Both the position numbers and the translations under genes were made by a program. The notes under the pieces are model-generated. The model saw nothing but the letters and a program-made list of their open reading frames with translations. It had not been told where the DNA came from and searched no databases. Positions 34,762-45,401 of a stretch of DNA of 64,000 nt are shown piece after piece. This DNA is from Gracilariopsis chorda. Its lineage: Eukaryota; Rhodophyta; Florideophyceae; Gracilariales; Gracilariaceae. Each line of letters starts with the position of its first letter. The first letter of the stretch is position 1. The stretch lies in the NCBI GenBank assembly GCA_003194525.1, contig NBIV01000008.1, positions 546,152 to 610,151 on the forward strand, in the 5' to 3' direction.

Positions 34762-35291
34762 TGCAGTAGAATACTACTCCAGAGGCCAAATGGGGAATTA
34801 GTACCTAATAGGGGTAGTGGCGGCAGAGTACCAGCCACTCGGGGGACTGTTCACTAGGGTCTAGTTGTGTCGTGAGCACTTTCTGAGTTGCAGGCGCAAT
34901 GGGTGGGCGTTATCTAAGGTCCATACAGGTCGGGCGCACTCACAAGGATGGCTTGGAAGCCTGTGTCCTCTAGAAACTTCGGGGCGACTAGAGCACGGAG
35001 ATGGTGCTTGCCGTTACTCCTCAGTGGCAGGCTGCACTCGAGCCAAATAATATAGTTGGCAAAGCGCTCTACACCACCGGTAACTACTACTAAATAATTA
35101 AATAGAATAGTACACTATTCTATCGTGCACTATGTCGCAGTGCCAGGTCCACCGGAGGTCACACATCAGATCACAGTTATCTCCGACTCACGTGGCTAAT
35201 ATTGAAACGGGCCGGTGGTACTCTGGTTGTTCTTCCACCGTTTGGGCACTACATCTTGCCTGCAGTCTGAACTTGGGGGTATTGTACTACA
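34762..35291 (-). repeat. 3' LTR of gypsy A
   Basis: 530 bp, starting TGCAGTAGAATACTA and ending GTATTGTACTACA on the plus strand. It aligns throughout with 44876-45396 at about 80 percent identity by eye. Shared blocks include GGGTCTAGTTGTGTCGTG, GGATGGCTTGGAAGCCTGTG (one change) and CACTATTCTATCGTGCA. The minus strand has an AT-rich stretch (ATTCTATTTAATTATTT) that could include a TATA-type promoter. Confidence 0.9.
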
Positions 35292-35304
35292 TGCTCCCTC
35301 CCCT
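35292..35304 (-). other. Polypurine tract of gypsy A
   Basis: The minus strand reads AGGGGAGGGAGCA immediately before the 3' LTR, the expected plus-strand primer. It independently supports the LTR edge and the minus-strand orientation. Confidence 0.75.
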
Positions 35305-35526
35305 AGTTTCTGCGGCTTTGGCGAAAGAAACCGTCGGCCAACTTCTCCCTGACGCCCATTTACGTGTACTCCTGTTTTGAGAGTGATAGAGATAGCTGAA
35401 ATAGCGCTGGCCACGATCCCAATGGTCGATTGACTCGTTTAGCACCCCCCCTACTAGGCCTTAGTAAGGGCTGGGAAGGGACATGGCTCGCCCATTGGTC
35501 ATGCCCGCGTTCCTGTTCCGTGTCAA

Positions 35527-37645
35527 ATGCCAGTGGCTACGGGGATGGGTGCATCACTTGCGGATTCATTGGGAACCCACGTCTACAGCCTGGGTGTAGC
35601 TACTGTGCGCTCGCAACCACTTCGTTCGCTCCGTTTCTATCGGGTCGTCCCTTCTACCACCACGGGGATTGTCGCGGAGTCCGTTGGTCCCCACGTTATA
35701 GTGCAACGGGAGTCCTCCCATTACGACCCTTGGCCCTTCTGCTTGGTGATTAATCCGATCGGCATGTCCTTTGGAACAGATTCGTACGAAACCCCTTGGG
35801 GCCCTCGCCCGCTGTGCAACGACAGTGAACGCTTCCCGCGGTCGGCCGTCACTGTGAAATCCTCTCCAACGGCTCTAGTCCCCGCCAGCAGCGTGTACGC
35901 CCATCCTGGGGAGAGGTATGACCACACGCTGGGGTGCAATCCGATGTCCATAAGGAGTACTCATTTGCCCAGTTCGGTCGAGGAATTCATGGAATACCAG
36001 GACCAAAATTTGGACGCCCGTAGATTCGCGGCAATTCCGAATTATTTCCGTGAGAAGAAGAACACGGGAGGGAGCTCTTGGTACAACCGTTAGCTACATC
36101 TCCCCGCGGATGTCCGAGCGGTGGTGTATTGCCGTGCCTTGGTCTGACCGAACATGCTGTACGTCCGATGTGCCGATGGACAAGATTACCAATGGAGGGT
36201 GAACCGGCTACTCTTGGAACTATCTCTCTTACATGGTGACCCTCGGTCTTTATTCCCACCTGGCAACATTACCTCTTGGGGCTGATGTGCTACAAATCGC
36301 ATTAAGATCGTCTGTACTGGATTGCCAACAGGTCCTTTTGGAATGACATGATCGAACCCGACGGCCGTATGCAGACGAATGTGACGTACTTCTTCTGCTG
36401 GCATCAGGTAGAATTCCATGACATGCCACCGTCCCGTAAGGCCGACGTCTATCTTCCCATGGCCCTGGTCGGTGCGAGCCGTTAGGCGTTCATTGGAAAT
36501 GTGTCTAATCTCCTCATGGTCCCTACTCCATCCATTGTGGCTTACCATACTACCCAACTCCAGGGCGATTTCCGTCGGTGACTCCCTTGGCTTACCTGCC
36601 AGGTCTTTTTTGTGAACTGGGCGGTATTCTGCCTCATGGGCTTTTTCAATACTGCCAGCACCGGCGTGCATGCGAATGTCTGTGATACCAACCATCGTAT
36701 TTGGAATGAGGAAATCATTCCGAGTACTGAGGGCCAATTGGTGCCCCTGCCACCCCACCTCATCTCGTTTATTGGCGAGCTAAGGCTGCAGAACATATTA
36801 CGCTGGACCGTGTATAGCACAGAGCACACGGAGTAGCTTTTAGATTATGTCCTGCAGGTTGATTAGGCAAAGACCCATGGTTACTTGTGGTACGACTACG
36901 ATGCAGACGAGTTCTGGCCGATTCCAAATCATCCTTTGCATCCCGAAGATGGCAAGGCCTACGAGGCGAAGCCCTTATTGGATACCCCAGTCGATATACC
37001 GCGTCGGAACATCCCGGAATATTATCTGCAGGACATCGGGTTTGATGCTACTTGTCTGCGACCTCCTTCCGACGGTCCGCCAGCCGTGTCTGTCCCTCTT
37101 TCCTCTCGGGCGCTACCTTCAAAACACCCCCTGGTCGAGCTTCCTGAGTCTTCCATTGGTCCAATGGCCAAAATTACTAGTCCACCCCGTTCTTTGGCTG
37201 TACCTCTGCCAGCGCCGCCTCCACCCCCTGCGATACCTATGGCCGTAACTCGAGCCTACGAGGAGCTCTTCGGGGTTTGCCGAGCGGCAGGCGTAACCGT
37301 GCCTATTGGGGTCATCATGGGGATGCCTGTGGTGTATCCATAGGTCCGTAGGGCGTCATGGTACGAGTGCCTGGTGGAGAGGGACCAAGAGATCGAGTAG
37401 GCATTGGCGACCCTTCTGGAGGAGAATGCTAAAGTTCTTTCACCTTCCGTTGTGGCCAACTTGGAGAGCCGATTTGGTCTGAACCTGACGGACACCGAAA
37501 AGTCTCCGGCTCACTCGTCCGTGTCGGCCCATAGCCCAGCTCGCAGGCGTGTGCGCGTAGTTTCTTTCGCTGCTCCTTTGGCCCAACTGGTCGCTGGCCT
37601 ACTAAGTAAAGCCTTGAGTCTTGCATACTGTCCACATGGGTCCTA
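35527..37645 (+). pseudogene. Antisense gene between integrase and 3' LTR of gypsy A
   Basis: Read opposite to gag-pol. The frame opens at ATG 35527 and is open to 36093, with protein-like sequence such as SPTALVPASSVYAHPGERYD and VEEFMEYQDQNLDARRFAAI. It can be followed past a few stops to about 36345 (MLYVRCADGQDYQWRVNRLL), shifts frame, then continues (VEFHDMPPSRKADVYLPMAL, VHANVCDTNHRIWNEEIIPS, LVPLPPHLISFIGELRLQNI). A proline-rich hinge follows near 37,210 (LPAPPPPPAIP). The last part is SPSVVANLESRFGLNLTDTE, ending at TAG 37645. In total it is about 700 residues. The breaks in the second half are single TAG codons, so one ancestral gene is likely. I recognise no domain. Position and orientation resemble the antisense ORF known from some plant Tat/Ogre-type gypsy elements, but homology to those is not implied. 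Confidence 0.6.
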
Positions 37646-38382
37646 GTTCGCGCTGATATTCGTGCTTGAGGCACTGAGGCTTTACTCGAGTCCCATGGTC
37701 TGTGTTTGCTGAGTTCAAACCTTACACCTTTGGGCATCATCCACGACTTTTAGACCCATTGGGACCCTTTTTTGAACTTCAACTACGGGGGTCTGAAGTC
37801 GCTGCGATTCCGTTCGGCAATTGTTCGGCCTGAGAAAGAGGATGAAGGGGGTACCCTCGGCGGCGGTTCAGGGGCGCACCGTGGCACGCGCGCAGTCCTA
37901 TTGGTTGGAGGCGGTTTGTGGCGAGTGGCGAAAATATTCTCTATGTCCATAATCCCCCCCCCCTCCTCCCTAAGTGCACGCTCCGTGTGGCACATGGTGG
38001 GGTAAGGCCGCGATATGCTTAGCAAGGACGTCCGCAGGGCTGCCCTGCCAAACAGCTTGTTTCCCATGATTGGCTTTTAGTAGAGAGACGCTTTTGGTGT
38101 CAAAGTGCGATTTGCATTTCGCAGACTGTTTGGGTACGGTTTGTTAAGGCCAGTTCTGTGGGTCCGAAGTTGGCGTTGTCACTGGTCTCTATGCGGGCGT
38201 GTGCAGGAAGAAAGAGCGAGCGGCGTGGCCAGGAGGCGGATTGCTCATGCCCCGTGGCACGTGCCTACTGGCAAGTGTCCTTTCGGGGCGCCTTGGCAGT
38301 GAACCTGTTGTCAGGGATACGCTCTTTTCACAGATCACGCTCCTTGTAGTCCATTTTGTTCCATTAGCGATTATTAAAATCG
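37646..38382. other. Spacer between antisense gene and integrase of gypsy A
   Basis: No recognisable coding sequence on either strand; the two gene ends converge here. An eight-C run near 37955 and generally GC-rich sequence are the only features. A transcription end for both genes would be expected here, but I see no clear signal. Confidence 0.3.
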
Positions 38383-41300
38383 TCAGGATGTTTTCAGGCG
38401 GTACCCGCTGGTCATCGTCTTCCCATAGCCATCCCAGTGGACTTTGTAGACCACCTCAACTTTTCCGTGAAGGGCAGCGGAGACGATGCGGTCTACAAAG
38501 TATTCGCAGCAATCTTCCTCTCGCAAATACATGTCCTCGAAGGAATCATAGCCGTCGTCTGACGAGACGGTTTTGCGGCCGCTAAGTTCGTCGGTAACCG
38601 CACCTTGTGGACCCGCTTTATTGACCTGAGGACCAAGAGAGTTGGCAGTAATGGCACGTATTCCTGGCGGTGGTGGCGGCGTAAGAGCCCGTGGGGATGT
38701 GTGCTCAACGGCCTGCAGTACACTGGAACTTGCAGTCGGGTGTTGCATTGGTCTAACCAACGGCCAGAGCGCCATGGACACGCGCTCCGTCGACACAAAA
38801 TTCTGAAGGCCGTCTCGGTCTACTGTAACCGTATGGCAAGTGGACTTGATTACCCTATATGATCTGGTGGAACGAGGTAACAGCTTGGACGCAGTGTCGT
38901 CGGCGTCATGTGTTTCCTTGGGTGGCCGGTACAAATGGACATAGTCCCCTGGAGAAAATTGTGGCACAAACCAGATGGCCTTATCAAAGTTTGCTTTGTA
39001 ACGCTTCTGTGCCCTGTCCAAATAGATCTGGGTGGCCTTCAGGATAGAAGCGATGCGCTTACCCGAATAACCTTTGGCCTGAGCTGGCGTCATTTCGCCA
39101 GTAACGTCCTGGGGGATGGCTGTATCCGGTAGGTCGGCCATCTAGGGTGCGGGAGCGTGAAACAGGGTAAGGTTAAAGGGTGTCGCACCCATGGAATGAT
39201 GGACGTGATTTTTGTAGGCATAGACCAAAGGTTGGACGTAATCGTCCCATTCCAATTGGTGCTCAGCAACATAGTGGCTCAACCTAGAGGCCAGTGTCCT
39301 ATTAAAACGATCAGATTTTCCATTGGTCTGACGGTGGTAGGCGGTGGTCAGGAGGTCTGTTAGACCTAAGGCCGAACACACATCTTCAAAGAACTTGGAG
39401 ACAAATTGTGCGTCATTATCGGTCAACAGATATAAACGCAGACCACAGGGGTGTATCCAATAGACCAGGAACGCCATAGCAACATCAGTAGCCGTGGTGG
39501 ACCATAGGGGAGTAACATGTGTCATCTTGGAAAACCTGTCGATTATAACCAAGATGAAAGAGTGCCTACGGGTCGATTTAGGAAAAGGCCTTGGGATGTC
39601 CATAGTGGCGAATTTCAAAGGTCCTGCGCAGGGAATAACTTAAGTTTATCCTGGTGAAGCGCTCGTGTCCCTCGAATTTTAGCGCATGCTGCGCATCCCC
39701 TTGCGGTCTCCATTATATCATTGGCCGTTAGTGGCCAATAGAAGAATCTTTTCAAGGTCTGATACATCCTCGTTCCGCCTGGGTGGTCAGAAAACCGAGG
39801 GTAATGAGCTAGATATAGCAGTCTTGCCTGAAGGGCCTTTAAGACAACGCACTTTATTGCCCCATCAAGTGAAGAGCAGAGGCACAATATTCCGTGGCGG
39901 TCATAATCAAACAGGGACCTAGGCATCCCGACTGCACTAGCCCACTGGACACAATGTTCATCACCCTTCTGGACCGCGAGGTATTCCTCGAGGGATATGG
40001 GGGTGAGGTCTCCTATTTCCATTTCGGCCACGTGGACTTCCAAGGATGGGTCCTCCCAGTCAATAGTGCATAACATGACCTTAGGATTTTCTCCATTCCC
40101 TTGCCTAGTGGTAACTTCTCCTACCAGGTCACCCATTTTCGGATCATCTTTTGCATCCTATGCACCTTTGCATATGAGTGGAATCTGATCATGCAATGGG
40201 GTTTAATCCGTGCCATTGGTCAGGATACGAGAAACCACATCAGCGGCTTGTTGCTTTAAACCAGGCCTTTAGGTAACCTCGTACTCAAATTTGGCCAACC
40301 GGAGTCTCCAGCGGGCCAAACGGGATGACGCATCGGTCATATTCAGAAGCGATCGGAGGGCATTGTGTTCTGTACTAATGGTAAACCGAGTACCCTCCAT
40401 GTAAGGCTGCAGGTGTAAAACTGACCAGGAAATGGCCGAGCATTCCGGTCCACACGTGCTTTAGTCCCTCTTGGCCTTCGGTAACGCATGGATTCAGTAT
40501 CCAATCGGCGGATAGTCCTTTGGAGAATTCTGCTCTTGGAGCAGTGCGCATCCAACCTGGGTTGCCGAGGTATCCTTATCGACGATGAACGGTGTGTTTG
40601 CTCTGGGCAAGGCCAAGATTATGGGGTTTACCAGATGGTCCTTGAGGCTCTGGTAGGCTTCAAACTGCTCGTCCGTTAGGTCTTCAAATTCCGAAGAGGT
40701 CCCTTTCTTGAGCATCTCTTTCAGCGGAGACGCAATCTTCGCAAACCCAGGGACAAACTTTCGATACACATTGCATACACCTAAAAAGGATCGCAGTTAC
40801 TTGTGGGTCCTTGGGGGTTTGGCATCCCTGATGGCATTCGTCGGAGTTGTTGCCACCTGGAGCTCACGATGTAAGACCACATGGCCAAGATAGTTCACAG
40901 AGGGCTGGAAGAAAAAACTTTCCTCAGCTTTAGAGTGACACCGGCCTGCTGAAGTAACCTTAAGACAGCCTTCATATGAGTGAAGTGTTCATCAAAAGAC
41001 CTCCAAAAGATGATTACGTCATCCAAGTAGACCAGGGCAAACTTCCATTTAAACCTGGATAGTATGATATCCATTGCCCACTGGAAGGTCGCCGGTGCGT
41101 TCATCAGTCCGAAAGGCATCCGTGTGAATCCGAACAGTCCTTCGTGGGTCGTAAAGGTAGTCAAGGCCTTAGTCCTGTGGTCCATTGGTGCTTGTCAGTA
41201 GCCGCAATATGCGTACAACGTGGTAAACACTTGCGCCTCCCCCAGGGAATCAAGACATGTACCAATCCTCGGTATAGGATAGGTTTGACATTCGTTCACT

Positions 41301-42043
41301 GCACTGAGCTTATGATAATCAATGCAAAACCGTACGGTCACATTTTTCTTGGCCACAAGGACAAAAGAGCTTGTTGATTTGGCCTCATTGGGTGGGGCAC
41401 GTTAACTTACTCCGGCGGTCCGCATCTTCTCCATCTCTTTCACCACTATTTCTCTTCCTTTCAGGCCTGTCCTACTCGGGCGCTGGAACTGCGGCGCGGC
41501 TCCATCCTTGAGGGGGATGTGGTGTTTCGTCGCATCTATCTGTCCCATTTCGCCACTGTACATTCCGGCAAAGTCCTCCAAGACGTCAATGGCCTGTTTC
41601 CAAGACGGCTTGAAATCCTCACCGAGGTTAACCTCTTTCTCCCAATTGGCTACTGATTATATAATCGACGGCAGGTTCCCGAGCTGCACCTTCATGAGGG
41701 CCATTGGGGCACGTAGGGCAATGCCAACTACCGTAACGTTCAGATGCCTGGTGGCTTTATCGCTAAAATTGCTCATCATAACTGCGAATGGCCTACTATG
41801 TACAACATTCATCACTCCATTGGCCATCAATGATAAATGCTTCGTGACCAACTTGGGGTGATTCTGAAAAGACACAATATTTGAGGAATTTGAGGATTCG
41901 CACACTGCAGTGGCCGCTACTTGGGTCATCGGCGGTATTACTATCGCCTTGGCCAAGGGTACCTTATTGGACACCGTCGGCTTGGGGAACTTTGGTCTCG
42001 AGGGGGTGGCTTCGGGTGCCGGGCGTGCTCCAAGAATTGCCAA
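38383..42043 (-). pseudogene. Gypsy A pol: protease, RT, RNase H, integrase, chromodomain
   Basis: Protease region at 42043-41657. RT at about 41640-40780: VRFCIDYHKLSAVNECQTYP, then FTRMPFGLMNAPATFQWAMD and LVYLDDVIIF, so the YLDD catalytic pair is intact. RNase H starts within 40769-40494 (PFIVDKDTSATQVGCALLQE). The zinc-binding domain is in 40136-39615 (HPGGTRMYQTLKRFFYW, GCAACAK). The integrase core at 39618-39142 has LYLLTDNDAQFVSKFFEDVC for the second Asp and TAYHRQTNGKSDRFNRTLAS, where the usual catalytic Glu is replaced by Asp. The C-terminal piece at 39141-38383 ends in a chromodomain-like YFVDRIVSAALHGKVEVVYK followed by VHWDGYG. In-frame stops occur, e.g. after NLPSII near 41657, in the block before RAPPNEAKS and in the YAYCGY block of RT, so the copy is inactive. 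Confidence 0.9.
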
Positions 42044-42592
42044 TGGAGGTCGTCAATGAAATGCAATTCATCTTTGGCCAGGATAGATAGGTTTTACATA
42101 TCTATCAATAAAACTCGCCCCTAGGATACCTTCTGCCCCGCGGTCCTGACATACAAGAAACCGAGTCCTGATCTTCAGGTGACCCATTTGGTTGTAAAGT
42201 GGGATGAACCCACGGATACCCATTGGTCGGTGCGACGCGTCCGTCACCCTTTACAACTTCCTTTCTTGCAGCATTCTCTCCCAGCCCAACGGAAAGTCTT
42301 AAGGATGTAACAGGTTTGGGCCTGCACCCATATCCAACACCGCAGTGAAAGTCTGCGTGGTGTTCATCTGCAGTCCAAGGGTTCCGTGTACTTTATAATT
42401 CTCTTCCATACGACACATATTTTGTCCTCAAGGTCTTCCCACTGGTGTACGGCGTATGCCTGACTGGAGTACCGATAATTCCTGTCCTTCATTCCAACTT
42501 CTTCTTTTCCTCTCGGGTCTTCCGGTCCGTTGTAATGAGGCAGTTGCTGTGAGAAGAACTGCACGCGTCTATGCGTCCCTCCAGTCGTTTTC

Positions 42593-44749
42593 CTATGGCT
42601 CCAGTGCCACAGGATGGTTCTGATGGTCATGGGGCTGGCCCACATCGACAGGTTCGTCCAGCGTATTGACCTGAGGTTGGTTCACGGGGGGGGTCGTAGG
42701 GAGTGTTACGTACTTTGAACACCACTGGGTCCCTGTGGTCTTCTGGCTAACTGGCCTTCGGTAATATACTTCCACGCGGGGCACTCGATAGTTCTCCTCT
42801 CTACGGGCCATGACGGCCTTACGGATGTCCTCAGGCATATGTGTTACGCAGTCACATGGGCGGGCCAAGGACAGGCAAATGAAATACGGTTGACTAGACT
42901 TCGTAAAGATATTCTTTCGCGGGGCCACTGGAGACAGTTTGGGAGTAGCCACAGCGGATGGTGTGGTCGTCCCTGAGGTTAGAACAGATGGTGCACCAGA
43001 TGGGGCCGAAGAGAAGCTCACCGCGAGTGCGTTCGCAGTTTCAGATTGTCCATATGCTGAGTCCGTATCAGTCTGCAACTCGACCAGATGGGCACTTCCT
43101 CCCTTCGCCAGGGGTCTGGCGCGTCCCCTGGTATCCACATCACCCGCACGGAGCGAGGTCCTATAGGTCTTCCCGTATCTTTTGACGAACGTCACCAGCT
43201 GGCGTACCGAAAGGTCTGGATGGGCTGTGTAGTGGTTACGAACGTTAGTCCGTATGGGTGGTAACAGACCTGCGATAAAGTATCGCTTAAACCGAACTTC
43301 GGAAAAAACGTTTCCGCAGCGGCAGGCACTTGCCCAAAGTTGGTAAGCGAGGTCCGTTTCGGTGACATTGGAACCTTGATGGTATCCAATGACGTTCTCA
43401 TAGACATCCATTATGTGGTCATCGGAGGTATAGGATTCCAGTAAATAATGAACAACCTCAGGATAGTTTCTCAAGAGCTCCCTGTCACGGGCATCTACAG
43501 GATTGGCCAAGCCAGATATCTGGGCAACCACATGGTCTTCTGCCTGGCCACTGAGAAAGAACTCAAATAAATACATTGCAGCTCCTTCATGGATACGGTT
43601 CTGGTCACAGGCGACTTGGAACGAACTCAAGAACCTGAGTACTGTGATGGGATCGTTCCCAGAAAACTTGTCTTGGATGGTCACTTGCATCCTCTCAGCC
43701 CACCAATATTCTTACCGACAGATAAGGTGTACCCCTTGGACCGATCCAACAGGTGGTACGTGTCCACGTCCAAGACCTTCTAGAAAAGCTCATTAGTCGT
43801 GGTTATCGGTCTGAGGCGCCGAACGTCTGCCTCATTAGCATCGGTATCAAAGGTGCTGGAGTAGTCCGAATGGTCGTCATCACTGGAGTTCGAGGGGTCT
43901 CTCTTCCGGCGGCTTGACCTCTTTGACCTTCGGTTTATCTTCTTTTTCCTCTGGTCTTCGGCACTTCGATAGTTCCTCGGGACAGGTCTTCACTGCCCCG
44001 ATGGTATTCCGTGGCATGCCGAATGCCGTATTGACCAATGGGTTGATCTCCTTCGCGGCCTCTCTGCCTCTGATGTCTCTCTACCCCAGGCGTTCGATGG
44101 TCCAATGGACGTGCCTGATGGTTTCTCAGGCGAGGGGCTAATTCCGTAGCTGCTCCCTGGGGTCCGGTTTGGTCTGGCCGGTGGAAAACTGACGCTATAA
44201 TTTGAGAAACAGCTCGAATGCTGTAGAATTGGCCTAACTGGCGTGTGATTACCCACTGGATGGTCGTGGCGATTGACTCCACTAGGAAATCCGAATAAAC
44301 GACCTGAAGAATTAGTCGGTCAGCCAACACGAAGAGGTGGTTGCGAAGTGCCCTATCTAACTGGTGCCTTAAGAATTGCTCCACTTCGTCTTCACAAAAA
44401 GAAATGAGTTGCGGCGATAGGAGAGCGGCAACGCCGTCCACCATTTGGGCATTGGGGGCGAGTGCGGCTGAGTCCTGACGCTGCAGTGCAATATTCTTTT
44501 GGTCGACTGGCTGGTTCACTGCTCGACCCTCTCACAAAGGCCAGTGACCAATTGCAACTCCCGTATGAGTCGTTCGAGTTTGTCCACTGGGTCAGTCGTA
44601 CGTCCACTGGAACGGCTGCGCGTGCTCTTGTGGTCACTTGCACTGTCCCCTCGGGTAGGTACCGGTGCAGGAGTGTCCGAAGCGGCCACGGCGGCTGCTA
44701 CGGCTCCTTGTTGGGCGTCTGTTGTGGGATTAGGGTGTTGGTTATCCAT
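42593..44749 (-). pseudogene. Gypsy A gag
   Basis: The likely start is ATG 44749, 127 bp inside the 5' LTR: MDNQHPNPTTDAQQG, an Ala/Ser/Thr-rich tail. Two frameshifts lead through 44519-43935 (LISFCEDEVEQFLRHQLDRA) to the main open frame 43690-42593. That frame carries the capsid-like Retrotrans_gag region: KFSGNDPITVLRFLSSFQVA, YLLESYTSDDHIMDVYENVI and FKRYFIAGLLPPIRTNVRNH. Total length would be about 700 residues. The capsid-like segment matches the gag of element B (NHYFTGEDPIMVLDFLSRFA), placing A and B in the same clade. A zinc knuckle was not obvious. Confidence 0.85.
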
Positions 44750-44857
44750 GAGGTCAGGGTTGCTTTCAAGTCAGAAACAACGACAAGTAGTCCAATGGTA
44801 AAAGTCCTATTCGATTCTCCTCGGTCTTAAGTTCCAAACGTCTGTCCTTGTAGGCGT

Positions 44858-44873
44858 GTAGGTCGGGAGACCA
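44858..44873 (-). other. Primer-binding site of gypsy A
   Basis: On the minus strand, two bases after the 5' LTR, the sequence is TGGTCTCCCGACCTAC. It starts with the TGG that pairs with tRNA CCA. Element B has TGGCCTCCTGACTTAG in the same position, differing only by C/T exchanges over most of its length. The primer tRNA is not identified. Confidence 0.6.
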
Positions 44874-44875
44874 TA

Positions 44876-45396
44876 TGTAGTAGAATACTAGTCCAAATGC
44901 CAAGTGGGGAAATAGTACCTACTAGGGGTAGGCACGGCAGAGTATCATCCACTAGAGTGACAGTCCACTGGGGTCTAGTTGTGTCGTGGGAACTTTCTGA
45001 CGTGCAGATGCAATGGGCGGGCGTTATCTGAGGTCCCTGCAGGTCGGGCGCACTCGTAACGATGGCTTGGAAGCCTGTGTCTGCTGGAACCTTGGGGGCG
45101 ACTAGAGGACGGAGGTCACGCTCGCCTCTACTCTTCAGTTGCTGGCTGCACTCAAGCCAACTAATATAGTCGGCGAGGCGCTGTAGACCACCGGTAGCTA
45201 CTCCAAAAAAAATTAAAAAACATTCTACACTATTCTATCGTGCAGTGCCAGGTCTACTGGAGGTTACACTTCATATCACAGTTATCTCCGACCCATGTTG
45301 CTAATATTAACACGGGCCAGTGTTGCTGTGGTCCTTCTTCCACATCTTCGGCACTCCATCTTGCCAGCCGTCTGGCCTTGGGGCTATTGTACTACA
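44876..45396 (-). repeat. 5' LTR of gypsy A
   Basis: 521 bp, TGTAGTAGAATACTA ... CTATTGTACTACA. Partner of 34762-35291. It is followed by the GAACC duplication at 45397-45401. Confidence 0.9.
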
Positions 45397-45401
45397 GAAC
45401 C

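Larger units (their letters stand above)
34762..45396 (-). mobile_element. Gypsy element A with both LTRs and target duplication
   Basis: 10,635 bp from TG at 34762 to CA at 45396. From the 5' LTR at the right end come a tRNA primer site, gag (44749-42593), protease, RT, RNase H, integrase with a chromodomain-like tail (to 38383), a 3-kb region with an antisense gene (35527-37645), a polypurine tract and the 3' LTR. The LTRs differ at roughly one base in five, so the insertion is old, and gag-pol carries several stops. It sits inside the 27-kb insertion and is therefore the youngest layer of the nest. Its length is well above a basic gypsy element because of the long gag and the antisense gene. 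Confidence 0.9.

Noticed and set aside
36186-36758. 190-codon minus-strand open frame inside gypsy A
   Set aside because: It lies opposite the plus-strand gene whose sequence is protein-like on both sides and across it; the minus-strand reading shows no motif and does not extend the pol order.
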